Assembly: GCA_036897095.1 (NCBI GenBank)
Contig: JAYMSP010001177.1
Coordinates: 1-35,223, forward strand
DNA length: 35,223 nt
Direction: 5' to 3'
Source: Plantago elongata
Taxonomy: Eukaryota; Streptophyta; Magnoliopsida; Lamiales; Plantaginaceae
Both the position numbers and the translations under genes were made by a program. A model generated the notes under the pieces. The model did no database searches. It saw only the letters and a program-made list of their open reading frames with translations, and was not told where the DNA came from. Numbering within the stretch: the stretch's first letter is position 1; each line of letters begins with the position of its first letter. Shown in pieces: positions 1 to 10,901 of the stretch.

Positions 1-120
1 TGGATTGGCTTTCGATCCCGACGTTGTTATCTCCGTGCTTCTACCACAATCGTATTTCCTACAAATTCCTCTAGACTGGCCATTGGCCCTAGCACTTGTT
101 TGAGATCCACTAGAAGCCAT
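1..120 (-). CDS. GRF-type zinc-finger protein, 5' part (runs off the left edge)
   Basis: Reading the minus strand from the ATG at 120-118 gives 40 codons without a stop up to the window edge. The N-terminus is a Ser/Thr/Gln/Gly-rich stretch (residues 1-18), followed by a cysteine pair (C20 and C25, the second followed by Gly-Arg), then a Thr-Ser segment and the residues Ala-Asn-Pro at 38-40. This order resembles the start of plant GRF zinc fingers, where Cys-x-Cys-Gly is followed by a Thr-Ser motif and Asn-Pro-Gly-Arg-Arg-Phe. The cysteine spacing here is wider than usual. GRF fingers bind nucleic acid. Many short plant GRF proteins are uncharacterised and some derive from transposons. The rest of the finger, with the last Cys/His ligands, would lie left of position 1. 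The family call is moderately sure; no function can be given. Confidence 0.5.
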   Translation of the reverse strand, partial: MASSGSQTSARANGQSRGICRKYDCGRSTEITTSGSKANP

Positions 121-1080
121 AACTATTGTACAAGAATAGAGGGGAGAAAAAGAGCTTCTAACATGAACGAAAACAGCTTCAAAAGGGGTATAAAAAGCCC
201 CAAATTCACCACAAACCTGATCCCAACGACTAGTTTTTTGAAATTATTTCGAATCAATTACAGATTAGTCCCTGCATTTCGCAATGTCAATTACAGTACC
301 ATCCCCACGTGATATACACGTGACAACAATGTCTAGTTGAGGCAAAATATGTTTAAATCAATTACACCCAGGTCCAACTGCCAACTCCCGCATTGCCGAA
401 AAGGGAAGAAAGAAAAAGGAAAAAGAAAAGAAAAACCATTAACCCAAATAAAGAAAAGTAAAAATGAAAATAGTGGATGACATTTTCGTTATTAACTCAA
501 ACTTACCCGTCCACATCAGCACCATGTCATCACTCCCTCTCCTCTTCCGTTGACTTTTGAACGTATTTGTAATTTTCAAAATCGTTTAGCACAAATTGTT
601 AGACGATTTTGTAATAGTTTGAGATCCATGTACGAAATTGAAAAGAGGTGATATTTAAGGGGTGGCATTTGTAATATTCCCTTTAATATATTATGTTGTG
701 TATTAAAAGATGATGTGATGGTTTTAATCCTTCAGTGTTATATGTTTCAAAATCAAAATCAAAATCATGATAGTTTAAGATGATTGGTATAGTTTTAATT
801 CACTGTCTAATATCACTAAACCACCATTAACAGGCCTAAAAGTTCCAGGAATATCATCGAAACATTATTATAAAGCTTTAAACAAGCTACTTAAAACTTA
901 TGTCATTACAATATTGTAACATTCAATCATCCAAATATTTTAAGCATCTATTCTCATACAAAAAAATTACCTCATTCGTTGTTTTTCTCAATAACATTGT
1001 TGGTGAACTTCTTGTAGCAGTCTTTTGTTGCATGTCCTTGTTGCTTCAATGCGTACCTTCAAACTCAATGTCATCAACAA
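121..1080. other. Intergenic AT-rich DNA upstream of the GRF-finger gene
   Basis: No supported gene. It includes a purine-rich tract around 400-470 (runs of GAAA/AAAG) and ordinary AT-rich sequence. The short open frame on the plus strand at 100-312 overlaps the GRF gene start antisense and has no recognisable content. Confidence 0.5.
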
Positions 1081-2070
1081 CACATGCTTAAAACATTCAC
1101 TAACTCGATTAAAATCATAACAATTCTCATTAAAAGTATCATATTCTTGTTTTAAGAAAGAACATACAAAACAAGGTAAATATAGTTAAATTGATGGTTA
1201 AAATCATATCAACTCCTCTTATGAATATAACAATGCCTCTTAAAATTATATATCAAAGTGAAAATATGCCACACAAGTTTTAAAAAAAACATTAAAATTG
1301 ATTATTAAAACCATAGATGTACCTTTTAAAACTATAAAAAAAGCACTTCCTAACAATCAAATCGTAAATATTTCATTACAAACTAAAAAGACTAATATTG
1401 CTTCTTATTTCGACAATAAAAGGCCTTAAAACATTAATATATACTCTACAAATAGTAATAGACATAAATATTCAACATAAGCTAAACACAGTCAAATTGA
1501 AGTTTACAACTATAGAAGTGCATCGTAAAACTATAATAATTGATCTTAAAATAATAACAAAACAAGAGCATGCAATACAAGCTGAAAACAATAACATTAA
1601 TGTTTTAAATCCATTATGGTTGCTCTTAAAACTATGTTAAACATTTGCAGAAATTGAAATCATAAATATTTTATCAGAAGTTAAAAAGACTAACAGTTGC
1701 TTTAAACTACAATAATTGGCCTTCAAACCATCACGTATGCGTTAAAAAATAACAGACAAAAATATTTTACAAAACAGTGCTTCTTAAAACCCTAACAAAA
1801 CACTAATAACATGATTGTGAAATGATTTAATTTCCATTGTACGAATTTCAGATTTGGAAGCATCAAATCGTAAAATCAACAAAAAAATAAAAATAAAAAT
1901 AAAAGGTCAATTTCAATTTCAAATGAGATTTTAACGAAAGAAATGAAATAAATCCATATAATTGAGATGCTTACAACTATAACACCAGCTTTAAAATCAT
2001 AACCGCGCCTCTTAAAATCATAATAAAGCACCAAATAACATGTGCGAAATGAGTAGATTTTACCATATGA
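1081..2070. repeat. Degenerate AT-rich interspersed repeats (CTTAAAATCATA-like)
   Basis: About 1 kb in which variants of TTAAAAYCATA, often preceded by C or CCTC, recur every few tens of bases (for example near 1130, 1195, 1240, 1305, 1330, 1990, 2015). Longer pairs also recur: a segment with AAATCTGGAAATAT/GATTTGGAAGCAT followed by ATCGTAAAATCAACGAAAA occurs near 1850-1885 and 2085-2125, and a segment around GAGATTTTAACGAAAG...AATCCATATAAT occurs at about 1925-1965 and 2157-2200. This looks like an old, mutated tandem or segmental array, possibly part of a non-autonomous DNA transposon. No coding content was recognised. Confidence 0.45.
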
Positions 2071-2279
2071 ATTTCAAATCTAATTTCAAATCTGGAAATA
2101 TTAGATCGTAAAATCAACGAAAAACGAAAAATAAAATGTCAAAATACACATCCAATTGAGATTTTAACCGAAAAAAATGAGATGAATCCATATAATAACG
2201 AGAAACATCACAAAAAATCAGAAATCAAACATTCTCCTATCGTAAAGAGCAAATTCTTCTTCGAGCATCTCATCATCAC

Positions 2280-2504
2280 TCAAAATTTGCACATATTTGA
2301 GGTGTTGATGTGATCTACCGCACCTCCTCCTTGTATTTGAATGGATTCCGACATAGATAAGAAGTGGGTGATGATAGAAGAAAGAGAAAAGGGAAAGGGA
2401 GAGATGGATATGAATGTTTCTCTCTAGGGTTTTGTAGAGAGAAAAACATGGTTGATGAGTATGAGTTTTATGAAGGATTTGTTGTAAATTTGGGTATTTA
2501 TATA
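2280..2504 (-). pseudogene. Decayed gene start: TATA box, leader and 24-codon frame
   Basis: On the minus strand there is a TATATAAATA box at 2504-2495, then a pyrimidine-rich leader that contains AAACCCTAG (a telo-box-like leader motif common in plant genes) near 2430, then an ATG at 2354-2352. The reading frame beginning there runs only 24 codons to TGA at 2282-2280. Downstream the sequence dissolves into the AT-rich repeats at 1081-2070. This is the typical look of the 5' end of a plant gene, or of a transposon-borne gene, whose body has decayed. I cannot assign a family. It could also be chance. Confidence 0.3.
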
Positions 2505-2789
2505 AAATTTATTGACCGATTTTGTATGGTTATAATCAGTTTTTTATTGTGAAAACCGAGTTTTTCTATAGAATAGGAAAATCTTCCATTTTACTGTACT
2601 TATTCACAATGTAATCGCTTTTATTAACATTTAATATGTTTTTATTAATAACATATCGATCTTTATATAAATTATTTAAATATCATTTCTAGAATTAAAA
2701 TACGACATAAAATTTATATTTATCTACTCCAAATCATGTATTCAATCAAGCCCTTCTGAAAAGCATGGTGGATGACATATTTTTGCATA

Positions 2790-3431
2790 TCTTTATTGAT
2801 TGTCATGTATTCGTGAATGAAAATGATCACAGAAGGTTAGCACATTAAATCCACGCCGATCGTTAAATAGACCTTCTACATTATGTGGTGTATCTTTATT
2901 AGTATATATTTTTTCACGTATATACTTCTCATAAGTCATATAGTTCAAATACGTATACTTAGCTCTCATCTTCAACTATCATGTTACACATTGAAATGCA
3001 CGCATTAATGATCTTACCTAACATTTCTCCATATGGACCAATGTTGGGTTGTTAATTGTTGAGAAATGAACTCTAAGACATCCAAATGCATGCTACACAT
3101 CTTTTCGACATGCCTCTTTTTTATAAGTAAACTTGAATTCTTTGTAAGTAGTATGATTTTTTTTTATGTACTTGACAAATGTTGACCACATCGGATATAT
3201 ATCATATAGTATCTCATGAAGTACTCATGGCAAATAAGTTGAAACACCACAAGAGGGGCTACACACCATGTTGAGTAGATCAGGAAAAAATGGTGAATGT
3301 CCACAAGAGTAAGATCATTCATTTGCCCGATACTCCAAACAAATGAATGCTAGGTCCAAGTGTCTTCATGTGATGCAACAACTTTTGGCGCCAAGAACAT
3401 GTGCCCACAATTGCCTTGGAACTAACATTTC
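2790..3431 (-). pseudogene. PIF/Harbinger transposase pseudogene, C-terminal half
   Basis: Reading the minus strand from 3431 downwards and allowing frame changes gives pieces that line up in order with the plant PIF/Harbinger transposase (Plant_tran/DDE_4 type). They are: a segment with VVASH...HSF and an Asn-Asp pair about 20 residues on (matching 'DINVL'), a piece with IHHFFPDLL, then 'YPMWSTFVKYI', then 'KKEACRKDV..AFG', then 'NACISMCNMIV'-like residues near 3000 in place of the usual 'ACIILHNMIVEDE'. Several stops and frameshifts break it. The N-terminal half is at 13818-14225, and the copia element at 3432-13817 separates the two. The target duplication ATTTC at 3427-3431 marks the break. 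It is certainly non-functional. Confidence 0.7.
3427..3431. repeat. Target-site duplication ATTTC, left copy
   Basis: The five bases ATTTC directly precede the TG of the 5' LTR and are repeated exactly at 13818-13822 directly after the CA of the 3' LTR. This defines the insertion and shows that the element ends are intact. Confidence 0.93.
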
Positions 3432-4188
3432 TGAAAGTGCAAGCTGCACTTGATAATAATCTTATCTTTCTTAACAATTTCAATGTTTTTAGTTTTAATG
3501 TTGTGCTATAGGATTTCAACATCGAAGACAACATTGCAGATAACATTGACTTGCTGGAAACTTGGAGTCGAAGAAATCAAAAGGATTAATTCACTGTCGA
3601 CTCAAGAAAGAATTATGAAAGAATATTTCAAGAAGAATGAAAGAAGGAAATAATTATTGAAGAATAAATACTTAAAGGAAAATTCTTTCTTAACCAATAT
3701 TGGAGAAAACAAGAACAAGGAAGTTGCCTTTGAAGAAATCCTTCTCTCTTCCACTTAGAGACTGCTGAACAAGTATATATAGAGAAGGATGTCGACCACA
3801 AAAACTTACACCTTTCATTGATCATCTCTAGAGATCTTTATTCATTGAAGGTTCTTGTTTTCTGCTAGTCTTTGAAATTCCATCAAAAGAATTCTCAACT
3901 AGAATAGGACTTTCACTACACTTATTCTAGGACTAGTTTTGGTGTTTTATCAATCGTTTATGATTGATTTAAAGCACCGTTTTATTAATTCTACTTCACT
4001 GTTTGTAGAAAATTTTCCTACGACACCGTCAATATATTTTATATATTGGCTTGGTTTATTGAAGAAGATTGATTATCCGCTGTTGTTTATTCTACTATTG
4101 TTGAAGACAGTGTTGACTCAACATTGTAGTCAACATTGTCTACTGTTCAAGCGTTTAAAGTACCAATCTCGATCCAACTGTTCTAACA
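3432..4188 (+). repeat. 5' LTR of the copia element
   Basis: It is paired with 13061-13817 at the same length and about 92% identity by eye. It starts TGAAAGTGCAAGC and ends CTGTTCTAACA. It carries a TATATATAG box at 3774-3782, which would place transcription start near 3805-3815. It contains CAACATT-type motifs at 3516-3550 and a palindromic TGTTGACTCAACA at 4111-4123. Confidence 0.94.
3774..3782 (+). promoter_or_regulatory. TATA box of the 5' LTR
   Basis: TATATATAG lies mid-LTR and is conserved in the 3' LTR at 13404-13412 within an otherwise diverged stretch. It is the expected U3/R boundary signal. Confidence 0.7.
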
Positions 4189-4190
4189 AG

Positions 4191-4204
4191 TGGCATCAGA
4201 GCCA
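4191..4204 (+). promoter_or_regulatory. Primer-binding site, initiator tRNA-Met type
   Basis: TGGCATCAGAGCCA starts two bases after the LTR end. The common plant copia site complementary to the 3' end of initiator tRNA-Met is TGGTATCAGAGC, so this is the same site with one change. Confidence 0.85.
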
Positions 4205-4243
4205 ACCACCTAATTTATGGTGTCTGGATTTGGTATCGCTACA

Positions 4244-6350
4244 ATGGACGTGTACTCAAGTGTCAACAAACCACCTGTGCTCAACGGGTCAAACTACACT
4301 TTGTAACAAATCAAGATGCAGACGTATATCAAGGCTCTTGAAGTCCATGCTTGGAGATCGGTTGTGGAAGGCTATGTATGGCCTACTGAAGGACCTGATG
4401 AGGATGGCGATATTGTGTAATTTCCTGAAGAACGATTCAATCCATGTCAGTATCTCTTAAGCTCATATAATGAAAAAGCCTTGAATTCTATCTTTGGTCA
4501 TGTTGATACCCACATGTTTAAAATCGTTCAAAACTGCACCATGCTAAACAAACTTGGGATTTACTTCAATTGCAGTGTGAAGGTGATGATAGTGTTAAAC
4601 AAACTAAACTTCGCATGATTTGATCTAAATTTGAAAATTTAAGAATGGTTGATGAAGAAACTATTGAGTCTTTCTAGCAATCTTATGACTATGTTTAATG
4701 ATATCCAACATCTTGGTGATGCTATTTCAAATCAACAATTAATTTCCAAATCGTTAAGGTCTCTTTCTGTAAAATTTGACACTAAAGTTTCTATTTTGGA
4801 AGACACTCAAAACTTGGCTACTTTGGACTTTCATACCTTAATGAACAATCTGAAGTTTTTTGAGGTGAAGGACAATGAAGAAAAGGTAATAAAACCCGCA
4901 GTATGGTTCTTTATTCTAAATTCAAAGCCAAAGTAACTGAGCCTGAACATGTTAGTAGTGATGACTTTGATGATAAGTATGATGATAACTACAACAATCT
5001 TGTGTCAAGTTTCACTAAACTGAAATTCAGAAAAAATGTTGACAAAGGTGTTGCTAGTAAAGGGATTAGAAGAATTGATAAGTCTAACTCTAGCTCTAAG
5101 CTTAGTCCCGAACAACTTAGAAAAGTTAGATGATTTGAATGTCAAGGATGGGGTCATTATCAAAATGAATGTGCTAATACCCTTCGAAAAGGGAAAAAGA
5201 ATATGTTGGCTTGTCTCAGTGATGATTCAGGTGATGAACATGAGGATGACGAATCTGATACTCATGCCAAAGCTCTGCTCTCTGTCCTGAACAATGTTTC
5301 TGGCCAATGTTGTGTCAACAATGACAAGTCAACAATGAAGAAAGAAGTCTTCTTTGACTATGATGATTCTCAGAATTGTGAAACTCTGTTATGGACTAAC
5401 CTTGATGACTCAGTTTCTACTAGTGTTTTGTGTCTGAATGGTTCAATTGACTTTGATACAGATATTTCCTTTGAGGAAGAACTCACTGATGAACATCTAA
5501 TTGAAGAGCTTCAACAGATGTATGAAGGACTCCTCAAAGAATTTAAGAAACTGAAGAAATTCTCAAAAAGAACAGAAAAGGAGAATGATGGCCTAAAATC
5601 CACCATTGTCAAGCTTGAAGTTGCTCTCATAAAAAAGGATGTTGAATTCTGTAAGGTAATTGGTAAACTTGACAGAGAAAAGAAGGTAATCTCTAAATGG
5701 AACACTTCTACTTCTAAACTTAATGACATGCTTGATATGGACAATGATGGCACCATTGGTCTAGGTTACACATGTAGCTATAACTCTTCTTTTGAATAGA
5801 AAATTGGACATGACATGAACTGCAAAAGTGATTTAGGTAACTCTGAATCTAAAGAAAAAGTTAAACCCCTTTCTGAAATGGTCAATGCACCTGTTTTTTT
5901 CAAAGAAAAGAATATGAAAACCTTTATGTGTCAATACTGTCATAAACTCGGTCATAAGAAACCCTACTGATTTGCCTATCTAAAAGATCTTAAAAAGGGT
6001 AAGATAGAAAGTTCTAGTACTGAGCAAAACTCTGATAAGACTGTTTATGAGGTAGTAACTCAAACTGAACCTGCTGAAGCAAGTGACAAACCCAGTGTTG
6101 ACACCAATGTTGCGTCAACATCCAAGTCCACAAGTCCTAGAATCGACAATACCAAGGTAAATGTTGAGTCAATATCGAAGTCAACAGGGGAAAGTACTGA
6201 AAAAGGTTTGTCTTAATTCTTCTACTTCTACTCATGCTCCTTTAGGTAGTGTCTTATTATTCATAACAACCCTAAAAATAAGCATAAGAGAGTCTGGGCT
6301 CCTAGAGAAAAGATTGTATGCAATGTTGCTTTTTTCTGTTGCTACTTCTC
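4244..6350 (+). pseudogene. copia gag (UBN2 domain and two zinc knuckles), broken
   Basis: The frame opens at ATG 4244 (MDVYSS...) shortly after the primer site. The early stop at TAA near 4301 and several frameshifts break it. Downstream pieces give the conserved gag core, including 'KFENLRM' near 4630 and the Leu/Phe-rich UBN2 tail around 4649-4870. A first CCHC knuckle lies at 5131-5160: the three ligands C, H and C are present but the first Cys codon is TGA (5131-5133). An acidic/coiled-coil linker follows (5203-5799). The second knuckle, at 5929-5970, has CQYC and H in place and TGA (5968-5970) in place of its last Cys. In a live element the product packages RNA in virus-like particles. 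This copy cannot make it. Confidence 0.85.
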
Positions 6351-9300
6351 CTAATAATGCAGGAAAATGGTACTTTGATAGTGGATGCTCACGTCATATG
6401 ACTGGCAATCCCAAGCATCTAGAAACTATGTTTCTCAAAAAGGTGGATTAGTGACTTATGGTGGAGTGGAAAAGGAACTCTCTTCATTGAAGGATATCCT
6501 AATCTTAAGAATATTTTACTAGTTGAAGGCTTACCAGCTAATCTTGTGAACATAAGACATTTTTGTGATAATGACTTAGAAGTTAAATTCGATAAAGTCT
6601 CTTGTCTTGTTTACACTTGTGCAGATCAGGAGGTTGTTATGACAGGTACAAGATCCAGTGATAACTGCTATGTGATGACTGCCTCTTAAAACTGTAGCCT
6701 TGTAACAAACAATGATGTTGAGACCTAGCACAAGATGTTTGGGCATGTGAATTACATGAATTTGGTGAAACTCATCAAAATTGGAGCTTTCACTGGAGTG
6801 CCAAAGCTCACAAACATTGGAAAACATGTTTGTGGTGACTGTCTAAGTGGTAAGCAAACTAGAGTTGTGCATCCATCTCTTCAAACTGAAACACAACAAA
6901 GAGGTACATTTAATTTCTTTGAACTCCTGCATATGGATCTCATGGGTCCAATTGAAATTGAAAGTTTTGGAGGAAAATGGTACATCTTTGTCATTGTTGA
7001 TGAATTTTCAAGATTTACTTGGGTAAACTTTCTAAAAGAAAAATCTAAAACTTTTTATTCTTTCAAGAAATTGCATGCTAGCTTTAGTACTCTCTACTCT
7101 ACTGTGGTTCAAAGAATTAGGTTTGGTCATGGTAAAGAATTTTAGAATCAATATTTTGCCAAATTCTGTGAATTGAAAGGTATATCTCATGAATTTTCTG
7201 CACCTAAAACTCCTCAACAAAATGGTGTAGCTGAAAGAAAGAATATAACCTTACAAGAAATGGCTAGAGTCATGTTAAGTTCCATGAATTTGTCAAAAAG
7301 ATTATGGGCTGAAGCTGTTAATACTGCTTGTCACATAATAAACATAGTCTATCTTAGACCAGAAATTTGAACTACTCCTTATGAGATCTTGAAAGGAAAG
7401 AAACCTACCTTGAAATACTTTCATGTCTTTGTTGCACTTGCTATATTCTCATTGATAGAGAACATCTAGGTAAGTTTGACATGAAAAGTGATAGATGTAT
7501 CTTTGTTGGATATTCTTTCAGTAGCCATGCTTTTAGAGTTTATAATCCAAGGACACAAACCATTCAAGAATCTGTTAATGTTACCTTTGATGATGCTAAG
7601 CCATTTGCACAAATAAGCAAAGAAACAGGTACAATGCATGAAACATGTTCTACTTCTGAAAATACATGTACTAAACCAGAACATGAAACTTAATCTGAGT
7701 CCGCTGCTGCAGTTCAATGAGAAAATGTCAATGTTAACACCAATGTTGACTCAACATCGAGTTCAACATTGCAGGCTAAAAGCACAATGGATGAAGCTGT
7801 ACCTGAAGAAGAATCTGAAACACTGTCAGATGATTCTCTGGACAATGTAAGAAGAGATCACCCACCTAGGATGCGAAGATCATTCCAACACTCAAGTGAT
7901 TGGTACCTCAAGTGGAAGGACTCTAAGAAGTAATACTAGAAAGAACTACAAGGAAATGGTTAGGTATGCTACACTCTGCCAATCTGTAAGTTCTTCTTGC
8001 TTTGTCTCTCATACTGAACCAAATAATGTAAATGAAGCTTTGAAAGATGATTACTTGATAGAAGCCATGCAGAATGAACTTCACCAATTCAAAACTAATG
8101 AAGTTTGGACCTTAGTTCTCAGACCCCTTGATATCGATGTCATAGGCATTAAGTGGATTTTCAAAAATAAAAGTGATGAAAATTGTGTTATTATAAAAAA
8201 TAAGGCTAGACTAGTTGCTCAAGGCTATACTCAAGTTGAAGGTGTGGATTTTGATGAAACCTTTGCTCCTGTTGCTAGACTTGAATCCATTAGGCTCCTT
8301 TTAGCTATCACATGTTGTTTAAAAACTAAACTTCAACAATGGATGTTAAAGGTGCCTTTTTAAATGGATACATTGATAAAGAAGTCTATGTTGAGCAACC
8401 TAAAAGTTTTGAAGATCCCAAACATCCGGATCATGTTTTCAAACTAAGGAAAGTTTTATATGGTCTTAAACAAGCCCCTCGTGCTTGGTATGCTAGGCTA
8501 ACTGAATTCTTGGTTGATTTTGGTTTCAAAAAGGGAGATGGTGATCAAACTTTGTTCATCCTAAGAAAAAGAAAAAATATTTGCATTGCTCAAATCTATG
8601 TAGATGATATAGTTTTTGGTTCAACTAACACTATCATGGTAGATCAGTTTGTTCAAGCTATGACAGGTACATTTGAAATGAGTATGATTGGAGAACTCAG
8701 TTTCTTTCTTGGGCTGTCAGCAAAAACAGGATGGTCTGTTTCTATCTCAGGGGAAATATGCTAAGAATCTGATAAAAAAGTTTGGATTGGACAGTGCAAA
8801 ACCCTGTAGCACTCCTATGGCTACAGCTCTCAAACTCATCAAGTTCGATGTTGAGGAAGATGTTGACCCAACACTGTACAGATCAATAATTGCTAGCCTT
8901 TTATACCTCTCTGCCACCAGACTAGATATCATGTTCTCATTTTGTGTTTGTGCCAGGTATCAATCCAACCCTAAGATCCCTCGCTTGACTGCTGTAAAGA
9001 TAATTCTCAGGTATGTGTCAGGAAATGTTAATTTGGGATTATGACGCATGTGATTCAAACACTAATCTAGTGGGATTTAGTGATTCTGATTGGGCTGGTG
9101 ATCTTGATGATATAAAATCTACTAGTGGAAGTTGCTTTTATCTTGGTCTTAATCTTGTGTCTTGGTATAGCAAGAAACAGAATTGTGCGTCACTCTCCAC
9201 TGCTGAATCTGAATATGTAGCAGTTGGGAGTTGTTTGTCTCAACTCATTTGGTTGAAAACATGCTGCATGATTATGGTCTTGAAAGTGATACCCTCTTGA

Positions 9301-9531
9301 TGTTTTGCGATAACCTTAGTGCCATTCACATTTCTAAGAACCCTGTTCAACATTTCCCGCACTAAACACATAGATATTAGACATCATTTTCTTAGGGACA
9401 TGGTTAATAAGCAAGTCACTGGCATAGAGCATATAGAGACTACAAACCAACTAGCAGATATCTTTAACAAACCACTGGATAAAGAGAGATTCTCCAGCCT
9501 AAGGAGGTCTCTTGGTATGTGCACTCTCTGA
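6350..9531 (+). pseudogene. copia pol: protease, integrase, reverse transcriptase, RNase H (broken)
   Basis: The pieces follow the copia order. Protease: Asp-Ser-Gly at 6377-6385. Integrase: the GAG-pre-integrase His/Cys region starts at 6729, where the usual Trp before His is TAG (6726-6728), and continues through H..H and C-x2-C. The catalytic core has 'LHMDLMGP' and the final Glu of 'NGVAERKN', but the middle Asp is Gly (GGT at 7125-7127). TAG at 7143 and TGA at 7368 follow. Reverse transcriptase: 7896-9044 with '[19 protein letters not shown]', '[11 protein letters not shown]' and the catalytic YVDD at 8597-8608; frameshifts lie near 8340 and 8740. RNase H: 'SDSDWAGD', 'STAESEY', and the tail 'TKHIDIRHHFLRD' to 9531, with further frameshifts near 9044 and 9260. 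It is inactive. Confidence 0.92.
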
Positions 9532-10901
9532 TTTGCATTGTTAGTTGCATTGTTGACTTAACATCACATTCAACATTGGCAGTCTGTCTTTTAGTGATGA
9601 TGTTTTTATTTGCTTTCTATGTGATGTGCTCTTTGTGTTGTCTGTGTTTGTACTCAAGAAGCTCAGGGTGGTGATGCTTAGGGTTTGAAAGACCACTTGA
9701 AACCAAGGATAAAGGGAATTGAGTTTCTTGGGTGTTTGATCTATGAAAAACCCCATTTATGTTGTTTTATGGTTTTTTTACTCCTCTGCCTTGATTCACA
9801 TTTGATGTTGTCCCCTTTTGTTGTTTATTGTTGCGGTTGTGCACTGGAACTACTAGATAAAGTCTACTTTTATATTGGGGTGCTTGGGTTCCGGCTGCCC
9901 GCATTTGTTTTCTTGAGGTGGTTTTCTATAAAGGTAAGACAAATAATGTGCATGCATTGGGATACCGGGGTGTATGGAGTTCCGGCTGCCTGCATTCAGT
10001 CCTATGTGCACACCTGTTTTTACTGATAGAGTATGGGATACTGTTGGGGTGTATGGGGCTCCGGTTGATTGCATTCAATGTGTGTCATACCCACTGTGCA
10101 ATAAAAAATAAAAAAATAAAAAGAGGAAGAAAAATACCACATGTTGTTGTTTCATTTTATTTATTTTTTGGGTAATGTTAGATGTTTTTCATGTTGCATT
10201 CTATCCCACTCTATCTTGCTTCCAACATTAGTGGTGTCAATCAGATCTGCATTCCTTGGGGCCTAGTAACTAGTTGACCTACAATAAGAGTGGTCCAATT
10301 TTTCGATGTTGTCATCATTGTTGGGTCAACATTTCGGTCAACATTGGTTGTACTTGTTGCATATTTGATGCACATATCCGAAAATATTTGTGTTTTTTTT
10401 CTCTTTATGTGACTTCTACATGATTTTGGTTTGGGTTTGAGGGGAAGTCAGTATCCTCTGCATGGAAATGTGCTTTCTTGTTATTGCGTATCTTGACACT
10501 TCTTTCGATTGAGATAAAATTGACCTCCATAGGATTTGTCCTTTTATCTCATTATATTCACTTGACATATCTTTGTTTCACTAACAAATTTTAACCTTGA
10601 ATTAACAGTTGTGTACAAATCAGATTTGTGCTTTGATACATATTTGCAAGATTATTCTTGGAAGAAAATCCCAACCAAAATCATTGCCTTGATCAGTTTG
10701 AGGAGAAAAAGCTCACTAACTCCACTTTATGCCACTTGTCGGTTTACCCACTATCCCATGTAAAAAGCTGAAACTTACCATTTACTGCATGTCTCTCCAT
10801 CACTCACCAAACCGTTTCATCTTCCTCAAACTCACTCTCACCACAATCCGTCTCCCGCCAAAACAACTGTCAACATCATCTCTCAACATCCTCAAACAAC
10901 C
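9532..10901 (+). other. Non-coding spacer inside the copia element
   Basis: About 1.4 kb between the end of RNase H and the extra 3' frame. It contains the imperfect repeat at 9873-10080, two CAACATT motif clusters (9545-9575, 10304-10350) and no convincing coding sequence. A spacer or intron-like region here is usual in elements that carry an additional 3' reading frame, where the extra protein is made from a separate or spliced RNA. No splice signals could be verified. Confidence 0.6.
9873..10080 (+). repeat. Three imperfect ~80-bp repeats (GGGGTGYWTGG...TCCGG)
   Basis: Three copies of GGGGTG-TTGG/TATGG followed by TTCCGGCTGCC or CTCCGGTTGA and GCATT start near 9876, 9967 and 10044. Spacing is about 80-90 bases. 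The repeats lie in the non-coding spacer of the copia element. Confidence 0.6.

Noticed and set aside
185..205. TATA box for the GRF-finger gene
   Set aside because: TATAAAAA here reads on the plus strand, away from the minus-strand gene.
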